A DNA stretch of 6,008 nt from Candidatus Nanopelagicaceae bacterium (GTDB taxonomy: Bacteria; Actinomycetota; Actinomycetes; Nanopelagicales; Nanopelagicaceae), in contig CANLFL010000053.1 in NCBI GenBank assembly GCA_947489825.1, positions 1 to 6,008 on the forward strand, read 5' to 3'. The notes beneath the pieces are model-generated. The model was not told the origin of the DNA. It ran no database searches and was given only the letters and a program-made list of their open reading frames with translations. The position numbers were made by a program, and so were the translations under genes. Below are positions 1 to 5,877 of the stretch, piece after piece; within the stretch, counting starts at the first letter, position 1; each line of letters opens with the position of its first letter.

Positions 1-664
1 AAACACCAAGCCGTGTAGGAGGTGCTGGCAGGCGACTTAAATCAAGAACTTTTCCATTCTCACCCTTTATAAGCGGCCAATCATGGGTCGATCCTGAGGC
101 TCCATGCGGACTGACAGCCTCGTCATCTAAATGGAATTTTTGAGCACTTGTCTCAATCGAGACTGCACCTTCAAGTAGAGCACCACCAAATGCTGGGTGG
201 CTTGAGTAATCAGATTCCAACTCTAAGTTACTAAGGTTTGTAATGACATCGGTTATTTCAATTACATTCCCATCGACTGACACTTCTCGTTCGATACGAA
301 TTGGCAGTGAAAAGAAATCAAGTTGCATACGTGCACTGGCGCTCTCAAGATTGTTTACTTTCCAGGTAGAAATCGAAGATTCTCCATGGAATCCAACTGG
401 TGCGCCATGAATGACTCTTGGAGGTCCGGCGACCGGGCAAATAATCTGCCATCCACCGCGATAACGCTCCATCCAATGCGCTTGTGGCTCGAGGTAAATA
501 CTTCTCTGCTCTTGTTTAATAACTGCCTCTGCGCGATCTGCCCAAGGAGTCTGCAAAAGCACTTCTTGGTGTCTATCAGTGGTCTTTATCGAAAGAATAT
601 CCGCACCATATGTGGCATCGATAATCAGTTCTAGCTCTGAGCTCTTTAGCCGAAGATGGCTCAT
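1..664 (-). CDS. Aldose 1-epimerase-like mutarotase, 3' part beyond the window
   Basis: The first 221 codons are visible; the C-terminus lies left of position 1. The family (galactose mutarotase-like fold) interconverts alpha and beta anomers of free aldoses in the cytoplasm. Visible support: an N-terminal beta-strand segment ending in GADILSIK (residues 20-27), RGGWQIICPVAG (69-80), GFHGESS with H93, and SSHPAF with H156, which resembles the HPxF catalytic-histidine motif of GalM proteins. The catalytic glutamate, normally near residue 300, would be outside the window, so activity cannot be judged. The start is well fixed: ATG at 664-662 overlaps the lactonase stop as ATGA, and AAGGAG lies 5 bases upstream. 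Translational coupling to the lactonase points to a shared role in feeding the preferred sugar anomer into oxidation. Substrate is unknown; a related sugar-binding protein of the same fold is the alternative. Confidence 0.8.
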   Translation of the reverse strand, partial: MSHLRLKSSELELIIDATYGADILSIKTTDRHQEVLLQTPWADRAEAVIKQEQRSIYLEPQAHWMERYRGGWQIICPVAGPPRVIHGAPVGFHGESSISTWKVNNLESASARMQLDFFSLPIRIEREVSVDGNVIEITDVITNLSNLELESDYSSHPAFGGALLEGAVSIETSAQKFHLDDEAVSPHGASGSTHDWPLIKGENGKVLDLSRLPAPPTRLGV

Positions 665-1518
665 CGTGACTCCTTAAATCCTGCAACAGGCACACCAGTA
701 GTTGAAGTAGATAGTGTGAATAACGATCCTGCAAGAGGTTGATTCAATAGTTCGGCCTCTGAAATTCCTGCTCTCGCCGAAGTCACATACAAAGTTCCAT
801 CAGATCCAAATGCACAACTAGATGGTTGAGCTACAGGGAAGTGATGTTCTTCGAGAATTGTGCCTTGCGGTGAAATTTTAGTAACTCGACTCCCACCCCA
901 AACCGCCAACCAAATACATCCATCCATATCCACAGCTAGCCCATCTGGCACACCCGAATCAATAGAAATCAACTCACGGAATCTTGGAACAAAGTCATCT
1001 GCTAAATCAAAGTCACTCACATAGACTTTTTTTGCCATGCTATCGGCCAAATACATCAGGGTGTTTTCGTAGTTCCAACCAATTCCGTTTGGCAGAGACA
1101 AACTTTCCACCATGACTTTATCGCTCTTCCCGCCTTCCCAGCGGTGTAATTTTCCTTTGCCAGTTTCAAATTCCATCTGACAACTTCCACCCCAAAATCG
1201 TCCAAGGGCATCACATTTGGCATCATTCATTCGGTAATTCGAATCGCCAAGAAACGGATCGCGAATATCTAATTTCCCATCAGCAAAAATTCCAAAGCCT
1301 TCCTTGCACGCGATTGCAAGATTTTCACCCGCTTCAAAAGGTGCAACCGCACCGACTCGAGTATTTAAAGTGGTGGTCTCTGTCTTAAGAGTTCCCAGAT
1401 TTGTATTATGAATTTTGCCAAAAGGGATATCAACCCAGAGAAGTGAATCCCCAAGAAAAATTGGCCCTTCGCCGACTTCGGCGTCAGATTGAACAAGCAG
1501 CTCAGGTGTTACGTTCAT
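661..1518 (-). CDS. SMP-30/gluconolactonase-family sugar lactonase
   Basis: A complete 285-residue protein, the usual length for this six-bladed beta-propeller family, with no signal peptide, so probably cytoplasmic. The family hydrolyses aldono-1,4/1,5-lactones to aldonic acids using one divalent metal. The metal ligands known from human SMP30 (Glu, Asn, Asp) are present as E17 in GEGP, N144 in SLPNG and D192 in GVPDG. The substrate-contacting Arg and Asn are matched by R96 and N98 in YRMND. Its stop overlaps the start of the mutarotase gene (ATGA). Upstream it is separated by 22 bases from a tRNA-Ser gene on the same strand, and a dehydratase for sugar acids lies beyond that. This context supports a lactonase opening the product of a sugar dehydrogenase, plausibly L-arabino-, D-galactono- or D-xylonolactone. 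The exact lactone is inference. Spot-counted lines are AT-richer (about 37-48% GC) than those in the dehydratase. Confidence 0.88.
   Translation of the reverse strand: MNVTPELLVQSDAEVGEGPIFLGDSLLWVDIPFGKIHNTNLGTLKTETTTLNTRVGAVAPFEAGENLAIACKEGFGIFADGKLDIRDPFLGDSNYRMNDAKCDALGRFWGGSCQMEFETGKGKLHRWEGGKSDKVMVESLSLPNGIGWNYENTLMYLADSMAKKVYVSDFDLADDFVPRFRELISIDSGVPDGLAVDMDGCIWLAVWGGSRVTKISPQGTILEEHHFPVAQPSSCAFGSDGTLYVTSARAGISEAELLNQPLAGSLFTLSTSTTGVPVAGFKESR
670..675 (-). promoter_or_regulatory. Ribosome binding site of the mutarotase gene
   Basis: Read on the minus strand, AAGGAG is followed by five bases (TCACG) and then the ATG at 664-662. It is a near-perfect Shine-Dalgarno sequence lying inside the last codons of the lactonase. 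It decides the mutarotase start and contrasts with the other protein genes in the window, none of which shows a comparable site. Confidence 0.75.
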
Positions 1519-1523
1519 GATTT

Positions 1524-1529
1524 ATTCTA
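1524..1529 (-). promoter_or_regulatory. Possible -10 element for leaderless lactonase transcript
   Basis: On the minus strand TAGAAT (five of six matches to TATAAT) is followed by five bases and the lactonase ATG at 1518-1516. This would place transcription start on or next to the start codon. No Shine-Dalgarno sequence is well placed; an AGGA lies 12 bases away, too far. A -35 at the usual distance would fall inside the tRNA gene and no good match is seen there. The lactonase could instead be expressed by read-through from the tRNA promoter. Confidence 0.4.
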
Positions 1530-1540
1530 TTCCTATCGAG

Positions 1541-1629
1541 CGGAGACGAGGAGATTTGAACTCCTGAAGGGTTTAACCCCTTACCTCGTTAGCAGTGAGG
1601 CGCACTCGACCGGGCTATGCGACGTCTCC
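1541..1629 (-). tRNA. tRNA-Ser (anticodon GCT)
   Basis: A class II tRNA, 89 bases without CCA. Reading 5' to 3' on the minus strand: acceptor GGAGACG pairs perfectly with CGTCTCC, followed by discriminator G, typical for serine. The D-stem GCAT/GTGC has one G-T pair and encloses a GG-containing loop. The anticodon stem is CCTCA/CGAGG with loop CTGCTAA, anticodon GCT, reading AGC/AGT serine codons. The long variable arm folds as AAGGG/CCCTT, and the T-arm is AGGAG TTCAAAT CTCCT. The 3' end is followed by CTC, so CCA must be added by nucleotidyltransferase. The innermost anticodon-stem pair (31-39) is an A.C mismatch. The gene has its own promoter and sits between two sugar-catabolism genes on the same strand. 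Confidence 0.95.
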
Positions 1630-1641
1630 AAGTGTGAGGCA

Positions 1642-1670
1642 AGTCTACCGCCTCTTATCCACCTTGTTAA
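1642..1670 (-). promoter_or_regulatory. Promoter of the tRNA-Ser gene
   Basis: On the minus strand, TTAACA (1670-1665) and TAGACT (1647-1642) are separated by exactly 17 bases. They match the housekeeping sigma-factor consensus TTGACA/TATAAT at five of six and four of six positions. Transcription would start near 1635, giving a 5' leader of about six bases before the mature tRNA end at 1629. The promoter lies in the 70-base gap after the dehydratase stop codon, so the tRNA does not need read-through from that gene. Confidence 0.75.
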
Positions 1671-1699
1671 TCAGGAGAATTAAAGCGGCCAGTGGAGGA

Positions 1700-3409
1700 T
1701 TAGTGTGATTCGCGCGGAGTCGCTGAACCGCTAGCGCCACGCAAGAAATCAAGATCAGCGCCTAGATGTGCTTGTTGAACGTGATCGACATAAATGCGCT
1801 CCCAACCTCGAGTTGGTTTCGCCAAACTTTCTAGTGTTGCTGCTGAGGGAGTTCGCGCTGCTAATTCCGCATCACTGATTTTCACATTGATTGTTCGTGC
1901 TGGAACATTGAGTTCAATCAAGTCACCGCTGCGAATAAGTGCAAGAGGGCCGCCGGCTGCAGCCTCGGGGGAAACATGTAAGACAACAGTTCCAAAAGCT
2001 GTTCCACTCATACGTCCGTCGCAGATTCGCACGAGATCATCAATACCTTTTTCAAGTAACTTCTTTGGAATCGCCATATTTGAAACTTCTGGCATTCCTG
2101 GATATCCCTTTGGTCCGCATCCGCGCAAAATTAGAACGCTATTTTCATCTACATCGAGATCTGGATCATCAATGCGCGCATGGAAATCTTCAATACTTTC
2201 AAAGACGACCGCGGTGCCGGTATGGACAAGTAGATGTGGGCTGGCTGCAGCAGGTTTGATTACAGCGCCATCGGGAGCAATGTTTCCACGCAAGACCGCG
2301 ATGCCAGCTTCAAGTTGAAGTGGCTTCTCGTATGTTGCGATGACTGTTGAATCATAAATCTCTGCACCCTTGAGGCTGTCCACCAAAGGCTTGCCAGTGA
2401 CGTTGATTGCGCTGCGATCAAGGTGTTTTTCAACTTGTGCCAGTACTGCACGCAAACCGCCTGCACGGAACATATCCTCCATGAGGTGCTCACCTGCTGG
2501 GAGAAGATTTACAAGTAGCGGGATACGCGAACCGATGCGGTCGAAATCATCGAGCGTGAGTTCAACACCAGCACGGCCTGCGATTGCAAGTAAGTGCACA
2601 ACTGCGTTTGTTGATCCGCCGATTGCACCAAGTGCCACAATCGCATTGGTGAACGCGCCAAAGGTGAGGATGTCTTGCGGCTTCAAATCTTCTTTCACCA
2701 TCTCAACGATGCGGCGTCCGGAATCATGACTTGCTTGAAGTAAGCGACTGTCCGCAGCTGGAGTTCCGGCTAAACCTGGCAACGTCATACCTAACGCTTC
2801 TGCGATACAACCCATTGTTGAGGCTGTTCCCATTGTGTTGCAATGACCTTTACTGCGAATCATGGAACGCTCTGATGCGTTGAAGTCTTCTTGACTCATC
2901 TTTCCAGAACGCACATCGGCGCTAAAGCGCCAGACATCTGTGCCGCAGCCCAACATCTTTCCTTTAAATGTTCCATTAAGCATTGGTCCACCAGGAACAA
3001 TAATTGCTGGGAGATTGACAGATGTTGCACCCATGAGAAGTGATGGAATTGTTTTATCGCAACCACCAAGAAGAACAACACCATCAATTGGATTACCACG
3101 AATCATTTCCTCTGCTGCCATCGCAGCTAAGTTGCGCCAGAGCATTGCAGTTGGACGCAAATTAGTTTCACCGAGTGAGAGCATCGGTAGATTGTGTGGA
3201 ATTCCGCCGGCTTCCCAGATTCCGTTCTTTACACTCTGCGCAACCTCAGCAAGGTGCATGTTGCATGGGGTGAGATCGGATGCAGTATTAAGAATTGCGA
3301 TCTGTGGGCGGGTACCGGTGAAGGCTGAATCAGGATTTCCACGGCGCATCCATGCGCGGTGAATATATGAATCTTTTGTATTTCCTTCAAACCAATCAGC
3401 ACTGCGCAT
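1700..3409 (-). CDS. IlvD/Edd-family sugar-acid dehydratase, L-arabinonate dehydratase-like
   Basis: A 569-residue cytoplasmic Fe-S enzyme that dehydrates an aldonic acid to its 2-keto-3-deoxy acid. Cluster cysteines are seen as C49 (LTPCNMH), C117 (GGCDKT) and C190 (KGHCNTM). E81, D118 and K119 match the Mg ligands and carbamylated lysine of this family. S468 in DGRMSGTAFG is the expected catalytic serine. From memory, spacing and sequence agree with Rhizobium L-arabinonate dehydratase over the whole length, including the C-terminal GADLDFLRG and final Ser-His. This separates it from dihydroxy-acid dehydratase (IlvD) and 6-phosphogluconate dehydratase (Edd). D-xylonate, D-galactonate or D-fuconate remain possible substrates. 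I chose ATG 3409-3407 because a TATACT -10 hexamer ends six bases before it. The frame also opens at TTG 3430 (576 residues), but that codon lies upstream of the -10 and has no ribosome binding site. Confidence 0.9.
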   Translation of the reverse strand: MRSADWFEGNTKDSYIHRAWMRRGNPDSAFTGTRPQIAILNTASDLTPCNMHLAEVAQSVKNGIWEAGGIPHNLPMLSLGETNLRPTAMLWRNLAAMAAEEMIRGNPIDGVVLLGGCDKTIPSLLMGATSVNLPAIIVPGGPMLNGTFKGKMLGCGTDVWRFSADVRSGKMSQEDFNASERSMIRSKGHCNTMGTASTMGCIAEALGMTLPGLAGTPAADSRLLQASHDSGRRIVEMVKEDLKPQDILTFGAFTNAIVALGAIGGSTNAVVHLLAIAGRAGVELTLDDFDRIGSRIPLLVNLLPAGEHLMEDMFRAGGLRAVLAQVEKHLDRSAINVTGKPLVDSLKGAEIYDSTVIATYEKPLQLEAGIAVLRGNIAPDGAVIKPAAASPHLLVHTGTAVVFESIEDFHARIDDPDLDVDENSVLILRGCGPKGYPGMPEVSNMAIPKKLLEKGIDDLVRICDGRMSGTAFGTVVLHVSPEAAAGGPLALIRSGDLIELNVPARTINVKISDAELAARTPSAATLESLAKPTRGWERIYVDHVQQAHLGADLDFLRGASGSATPRESH

Positions 3410-3415
3410 TCGGTA

Positions 3416-3444
3416 AGTATACAAGGGCAAAGTGGCTTCGTGAA
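3416..3444 (-). promoter_or_regulatory. Promoter of the dehydratase gene, leaderless
   Basis: On the minus strand TTCACG (3444-3439, four of six matches to TTGACA) and TATACT (3421-3416, five of six to TATAAT) are 17 bases apart. Six bases (TACCGA) separate the -10 from ATG 3409-3407, so the predicted transcript begins at or next to the A of that ATG. This argues for the internal ATG as the true start. Confidence 0.65.
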
Positions 3445-3452
3445 GGGGCTTC
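3434..3452. repeat. Small direct and inverted repeat in the divergent promoter region
   Basis: GGCTTC occurs at 3434-3439 and again at 3447-3452, and GAAG at 3442-3445 forms an inverted repeat with the first copy (CTTC GT GAAG). The repeats overlap the dehydratase -35 and lie just upstream of the aminopeptidase promoter, where an operator could sit. The units are short and could be chance; no regulator gene is in the window. Confidence 0.2.
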
Positions 3453-3471
3453 AGTTTTAGATTGATCTCGG

Positions 3472-3477
3472 TAGACT
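3472..3477 (+). promoter_or_regulatory. -10 element of the aminopeptidase gene, leaderless
   Basis: TAGACT is followed by six bases (AAAGAT) and the ATG at 3484, the same geometry as at the dehydratase start on the other strand. The hexamer is identical to the -10 of the tRNA-Ser promoter. The -35 region is weak (TTCAGT at 3450-3455 with a 16-base spacer). No Shine-Dalgarno sequence precedes the start. Confidence 0.55.
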
Positions 3478-3483
3478 AAAGAT

Positions 3484-4941
3484 ATGAATAATGAGAACGC
3501 TGAAGGAGAGATCACCACAACAAAGAGAGTGCACGATCAGGCGCCTTCTGAAGCTTATGGTGAGTTTATGAAGACGGGTTGGATCCCTTCTGATCTGCCT
3601 GAACTAGAGCCTCTTGAAGTTGTTACCTACGCATATACGCGTAGGCAAGTTCTCTCGGCAGCTTTCCCTGGGATGCGCCTAGTTATTCCTGCCGGTAATT
3701 CGAAGAATCGAACATGCGATACCGACTACACATATCGACCAGATTCAACTTTTGTTTACTACAGCGGAGTTCAGGGCAGCGACGCGACAGAAGATGCTGT
3801 CCTGGTTCTGGAACCAAAACCAGAAGGTGGCCACGATACCTATCTATATATACATCCGCGTTCAACGCGAGACACTGAAGCTTTCTATCGCGATACCCAC
3901 TATGGCGAGCTCTGGGTTGGGCGTCGCTACACGCTAAGCGAGGCGCAATCTCGATATCAAATTGCCGCGCGCAAAGTAACCGAGCTTAAGAATTTCCTCA
4001 CTGGCACTCCTGCACTTTTGTTGCGCGGAGGAGACCGTATGGTTGATGCAGTAATTGCAGTTCATCCGCGCGAAGAAGAGTTCTTAATCTTTACTTCAGA
4101 GCACCGGCTAATCAAAGATGATTACGAAATTCGTGAGATGCAACTGGCAGTTGATGCGACTGGTTTCGGATTTAACGATGTAATCCTGACTCTACCTGCA
4201 GCTGCCGAACATCCTCGCGGTGAGCGCATTATTGAAGGTGCATTCTTCGGTCGTGCTCGACTCGAAGGTCATGGCGTTGGTTACAACACCATCGCAGCAA
4301 GTGGTTCACATGCTTGTGTTCTTCATTGGACTCGCAATGATGGTCCCGTTCACAATGGAGATCTTGTATTGATTGATGCAGGAATCGAAGTAGATTCCTT
4401 CTACACCGCAGATATCACACGCACCTTGCCGATCTCTGGAAAGTTCTCACCGGCACAACGTGCTCTCTATATGTTGGTCTATGAATCACAACTTGCTGGA
4501 TTTGCAGCAGTGAAGCCTGGCGCAGTTTTTTCAGATATTAATAAAGCCTGCCAAGAAGTACTGGCAAAGGGTTTGGCGGATATGGGCGTGCTTACAGTCA
4601 GCGCGGAGGAATCACTGCGGCCTGAAGTTGGTCTGCATCGTCGTTGGACTTTGCATGGGGTGAGCCATCACTTAGGTCTTGATGTACATGATTGCGCAAA
4701 GGCACGTAAAGAGAATTACACCGATGCAGTTCTGCGTGAGGGAATGATTCTTACCGTCGAACCAGGGTTATACATTCAGCCTGATGATGAGCTCTTCACC
4801 GCTGAATATCGCGGCATTGGTATTCGCATTGAAGATGACGTACTTGTGACTGCAGATGGATGCCTGAATCTCTCAGAGCGAATTCCGCGTCACCCTGATG
4901 CAGTCGAAGAGTGGATTAGAACAATTCAGCAATCGCGATAA
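3484..4941 (+). CDS. pepP: Xaa-Pro aminopeptidase (aminopeptidase P, peptidase family M24B)
   Basis: A 485-residue cytoplasmic metallopeptidase that removes the N-terminal residue from peptides with proline in position two. An N-terminal aminopeptidase-P domain covers roughly residues 45-185 (YTRRQVLSAAFPG, then DSTFVYYSGV). The C-terminal pita-bread catalytic domain covers about 215-465. The five dinuclear-metal ligands known from E. coli PepP are all present: D298 (LIDAG), D310 (TADITRT), H395 (HGVSHHLGLDVHD), E426 (LTVEPGLY) and E450 (GIRIEDD). The active-site histidines H281, H391 and H402 and arginine R448 are also conserved. It is longer than the 441-residue E. coli enzyme, partly through about 40 polar N-terminal residues. 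The start is supported by the -10 hexamer six bases before ATG. Nine bases separate its stop from the ABC ATPase start, so the three plus-strand genes probably form one unit. Its likely role is recycling of proline-containing peptides. Confidence 0.93.
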   Translation: MNNENAEGEITTTKRVHDQAPSEAYGEFMKTGWIPSDLPELEPLEVVTYAYTRRQVLSAAFPGMRLVIPAGNSKNRTCDTDYTYRPDSTFVYYSGVQGSDATEDAVLVLEPKPEGGHDTYLYIHPRSTRDTEAFYRDTHYGELWVGRRYTLSEAQSRYQIAARKVTELKNFLTGTPALLLRGGDRMVDAVIAVHPREEEFLIFTSEHRLIKDDYEIREMQLAVDATGFGFNDVILTLPAAAEHPRGERIIEGAFFGRARLEGHGVGYNTIAASGSHACVLHWTRNDGPVHNGDLVLIDAGIEVDSFYTADITRTLPISGKFSPAQRALYMLVYESQLAGFAAVKPGAVFSDINKACQEVLAKGLADMGVLTVSAEESLRPEVGLHRRWTLHGVSHHLGLDVHDCAKARKENYTDAVLREGMILTVEPGLYIQPDDELFTAEYRGIGIRIEDDVLVTADGCLNLSERIPRHPDAVEEWIRTIQQSR

Positions 4942-4944
4942 GAT
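4939..4944 (+). promoter_or_regulatory. Possible internal -10 for the ABC transporter genes
   Basis: TAAGAT overlaps the aminopeptidase stop codon (TAA at 4939-4941) and is followed by six bases (CGGATA) and the ATG at 4951. This matches the TANNNT-N6-ATG layout seen at 3472-3486. The match to TATAAT is four of six and the -35 position (TTAGAA, 4916-4921) is poor. It could be an accident of the stop codon, with co-transcription from the aminopeptidase promoter instead. Confidence 0.3.
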
Positions 4945-4950
4945 CGGATA

Positions 4951-5877
4951 ATGACTCAATCTCTTATCCATGCGCGTGGACTGACTAAAAAGTTCGGCGA
5001 TTTCACCGCTGTTAACGGCATCGATCTTGATGTAGTTAAGGGTGAATCTTTCGGCCTACTTGGTCCAAATGGTGCTGGAAAATCAACTGCGATGCGGATG
5101 ATCGGTGCAACATCACAACGCACATCTGGCGATCTCACTATCTTGGATAAAGACCCTGAGCATTTCGGCCCACAGATCCGCGCACACTTAGGGGTTGTTC
5201 CACAGCAAGATAATTTAGATACTCATCTCACCGTTACTGAGAATCTCTATATCTACGGACGTTACTTTGGTCTTAGCCGCAAATTTCTCAAGGGCAAGAT
5301 TGAAGAGCTTCTGACTTTCGCACAACTTGTAGAGAAAAGAAATGCAAAAGTTGAAGCGTTAAGCGGTGGAATGAAGCGCCGCCTCACAATTGCGCGTGCA
5401 CTCGTCAGCGAACCTGAAATTTTGATGCTCGATGAGCCAACAACTGGCCTTGATCCTCAGGCTCGACATATCTTGTGGGATCGCCTCTTTAGACTCAAAG
5501 AAGATGGTGTGACGCTACTTATTACTACCCACTTTATGGATGAGGCTGAACAACTCTGTGATCGCCTTGTTGTGATGGATAAAGGCTCGATCATGGCAGA
5601 GGGCAGCCCAGCGCAATTGATTAAGGATTACTCAACCAAGGAAGTTCTCGAAGTTCGCTTTGGATCTGAGCGCAATTCTCAGATGGCAGATGAATTACGT
5701 CAGTTATGCGATCGGATCGAAGAACTTCCAGACCGTATCTTGATGTACACAGAAGATGGAGAAGAACTCCTGGAACGCGTATATAAAAAGAACTTCCACC
5801 CTAAGACTTCTCTTGTACGTCGCAGCTCCCTTGAAGATGTCTTCTTGCGTCTAACCGGAAGAACACTGGTCGATTAA
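4951..5877 (+). CDS. ABC transporter ATP-binding protein, NodI/DrrA type
   Basis: A 308-residue ATPase, normal for this class, which powers ABC-2-type exporters on the cytoplasmic face of the membrane. All motifs are intact: Walker A GPNGAGKST (38-46), Q-loop Q85 in GVVPQQDN, signature LSGGM (137-141), Walker B LMLDEP (158-163), D-loop GLD (167-168 region) and switch H194 in TTHFMDEAE. The strings DNLDTHLTVTENL and YGRYFGLS are typical of NodI-like ATPases. After about residue 230 comes the extra C-terminal domain common in DrrA/NodI proteins, ending in SSLEDVFLRLTGR. Its stop TAA shares a base with the next ATG (TAATG), consistent with coupled translation of its membrane partner. The exported substrate cannot be read from the sequence; lipids, oligosaccharides or drugs are all known for relatives. 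Confidence 0.93.
   Translation: MTQSLIHARGLTKKFGDFTAVNGIDLDVVKGESFGLLGPNGAGKSTAMRMIGATSQRTSGDLTILDKDPEHFGPQIRAHLGVVPQQDNLDTHLTVTENLYIYGRYFGLSRKFLKGKIEELLTFAQLVEKRNAKVEALSGGMKRRLTIARALVSEPEILMLDEPTTGLDPQARHILWDRLFRLKEDGVTLLITTHFMDEAEQLCDRLVVMDKGSIMAEGSPAQLIKDYSTKEVLEVRFGSERNSQMADELRQLCDRIEELPDRILMYTEDGEELLERVYKKNFHPKTSLVRRSSLEDVFLRLTGRTLVD

Noticed and set aside
323..634. Open plus-strand frame of 103 codons
   Set aside because: It lies antisense within the mutarotase gene, whose minus-strand frame has family motifs, a strong ribosome binding site and a coupled start. The plus-strand translation has no recognisable motif.
1470..1483. Perfect palindrome CGCCGACTTCGGCG that could be a hairpin or operator
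   Set aside because: It lies inside lactonase codons for the conserved EVGE segment around the metal ligand E17, so coding constraint explains it. The loop is only two bases and no poly-T follows, so it is not a terminator.
1489..1683. Open plus-strand frame of 64 codons
   Set aside because: It crosses the lactonase start, the whole tRNA-Ser gene and the tRNA promoter on the opposite strand, so it is a chance frame.
1630..1699. Terminator after the dehydratase
   Set aside because: I looked for a GC-rich hairpin followed by a T run on the minus strand and found only very short pairings, so none is called.
1794..3362. Several long plus-strand frames opposite the dehydratase
   Set aside because: They are shadows of the dehydratase coding sequence, are low in sequence complexity (rich in Ser, Arg, Pro) and match no family I recognise.
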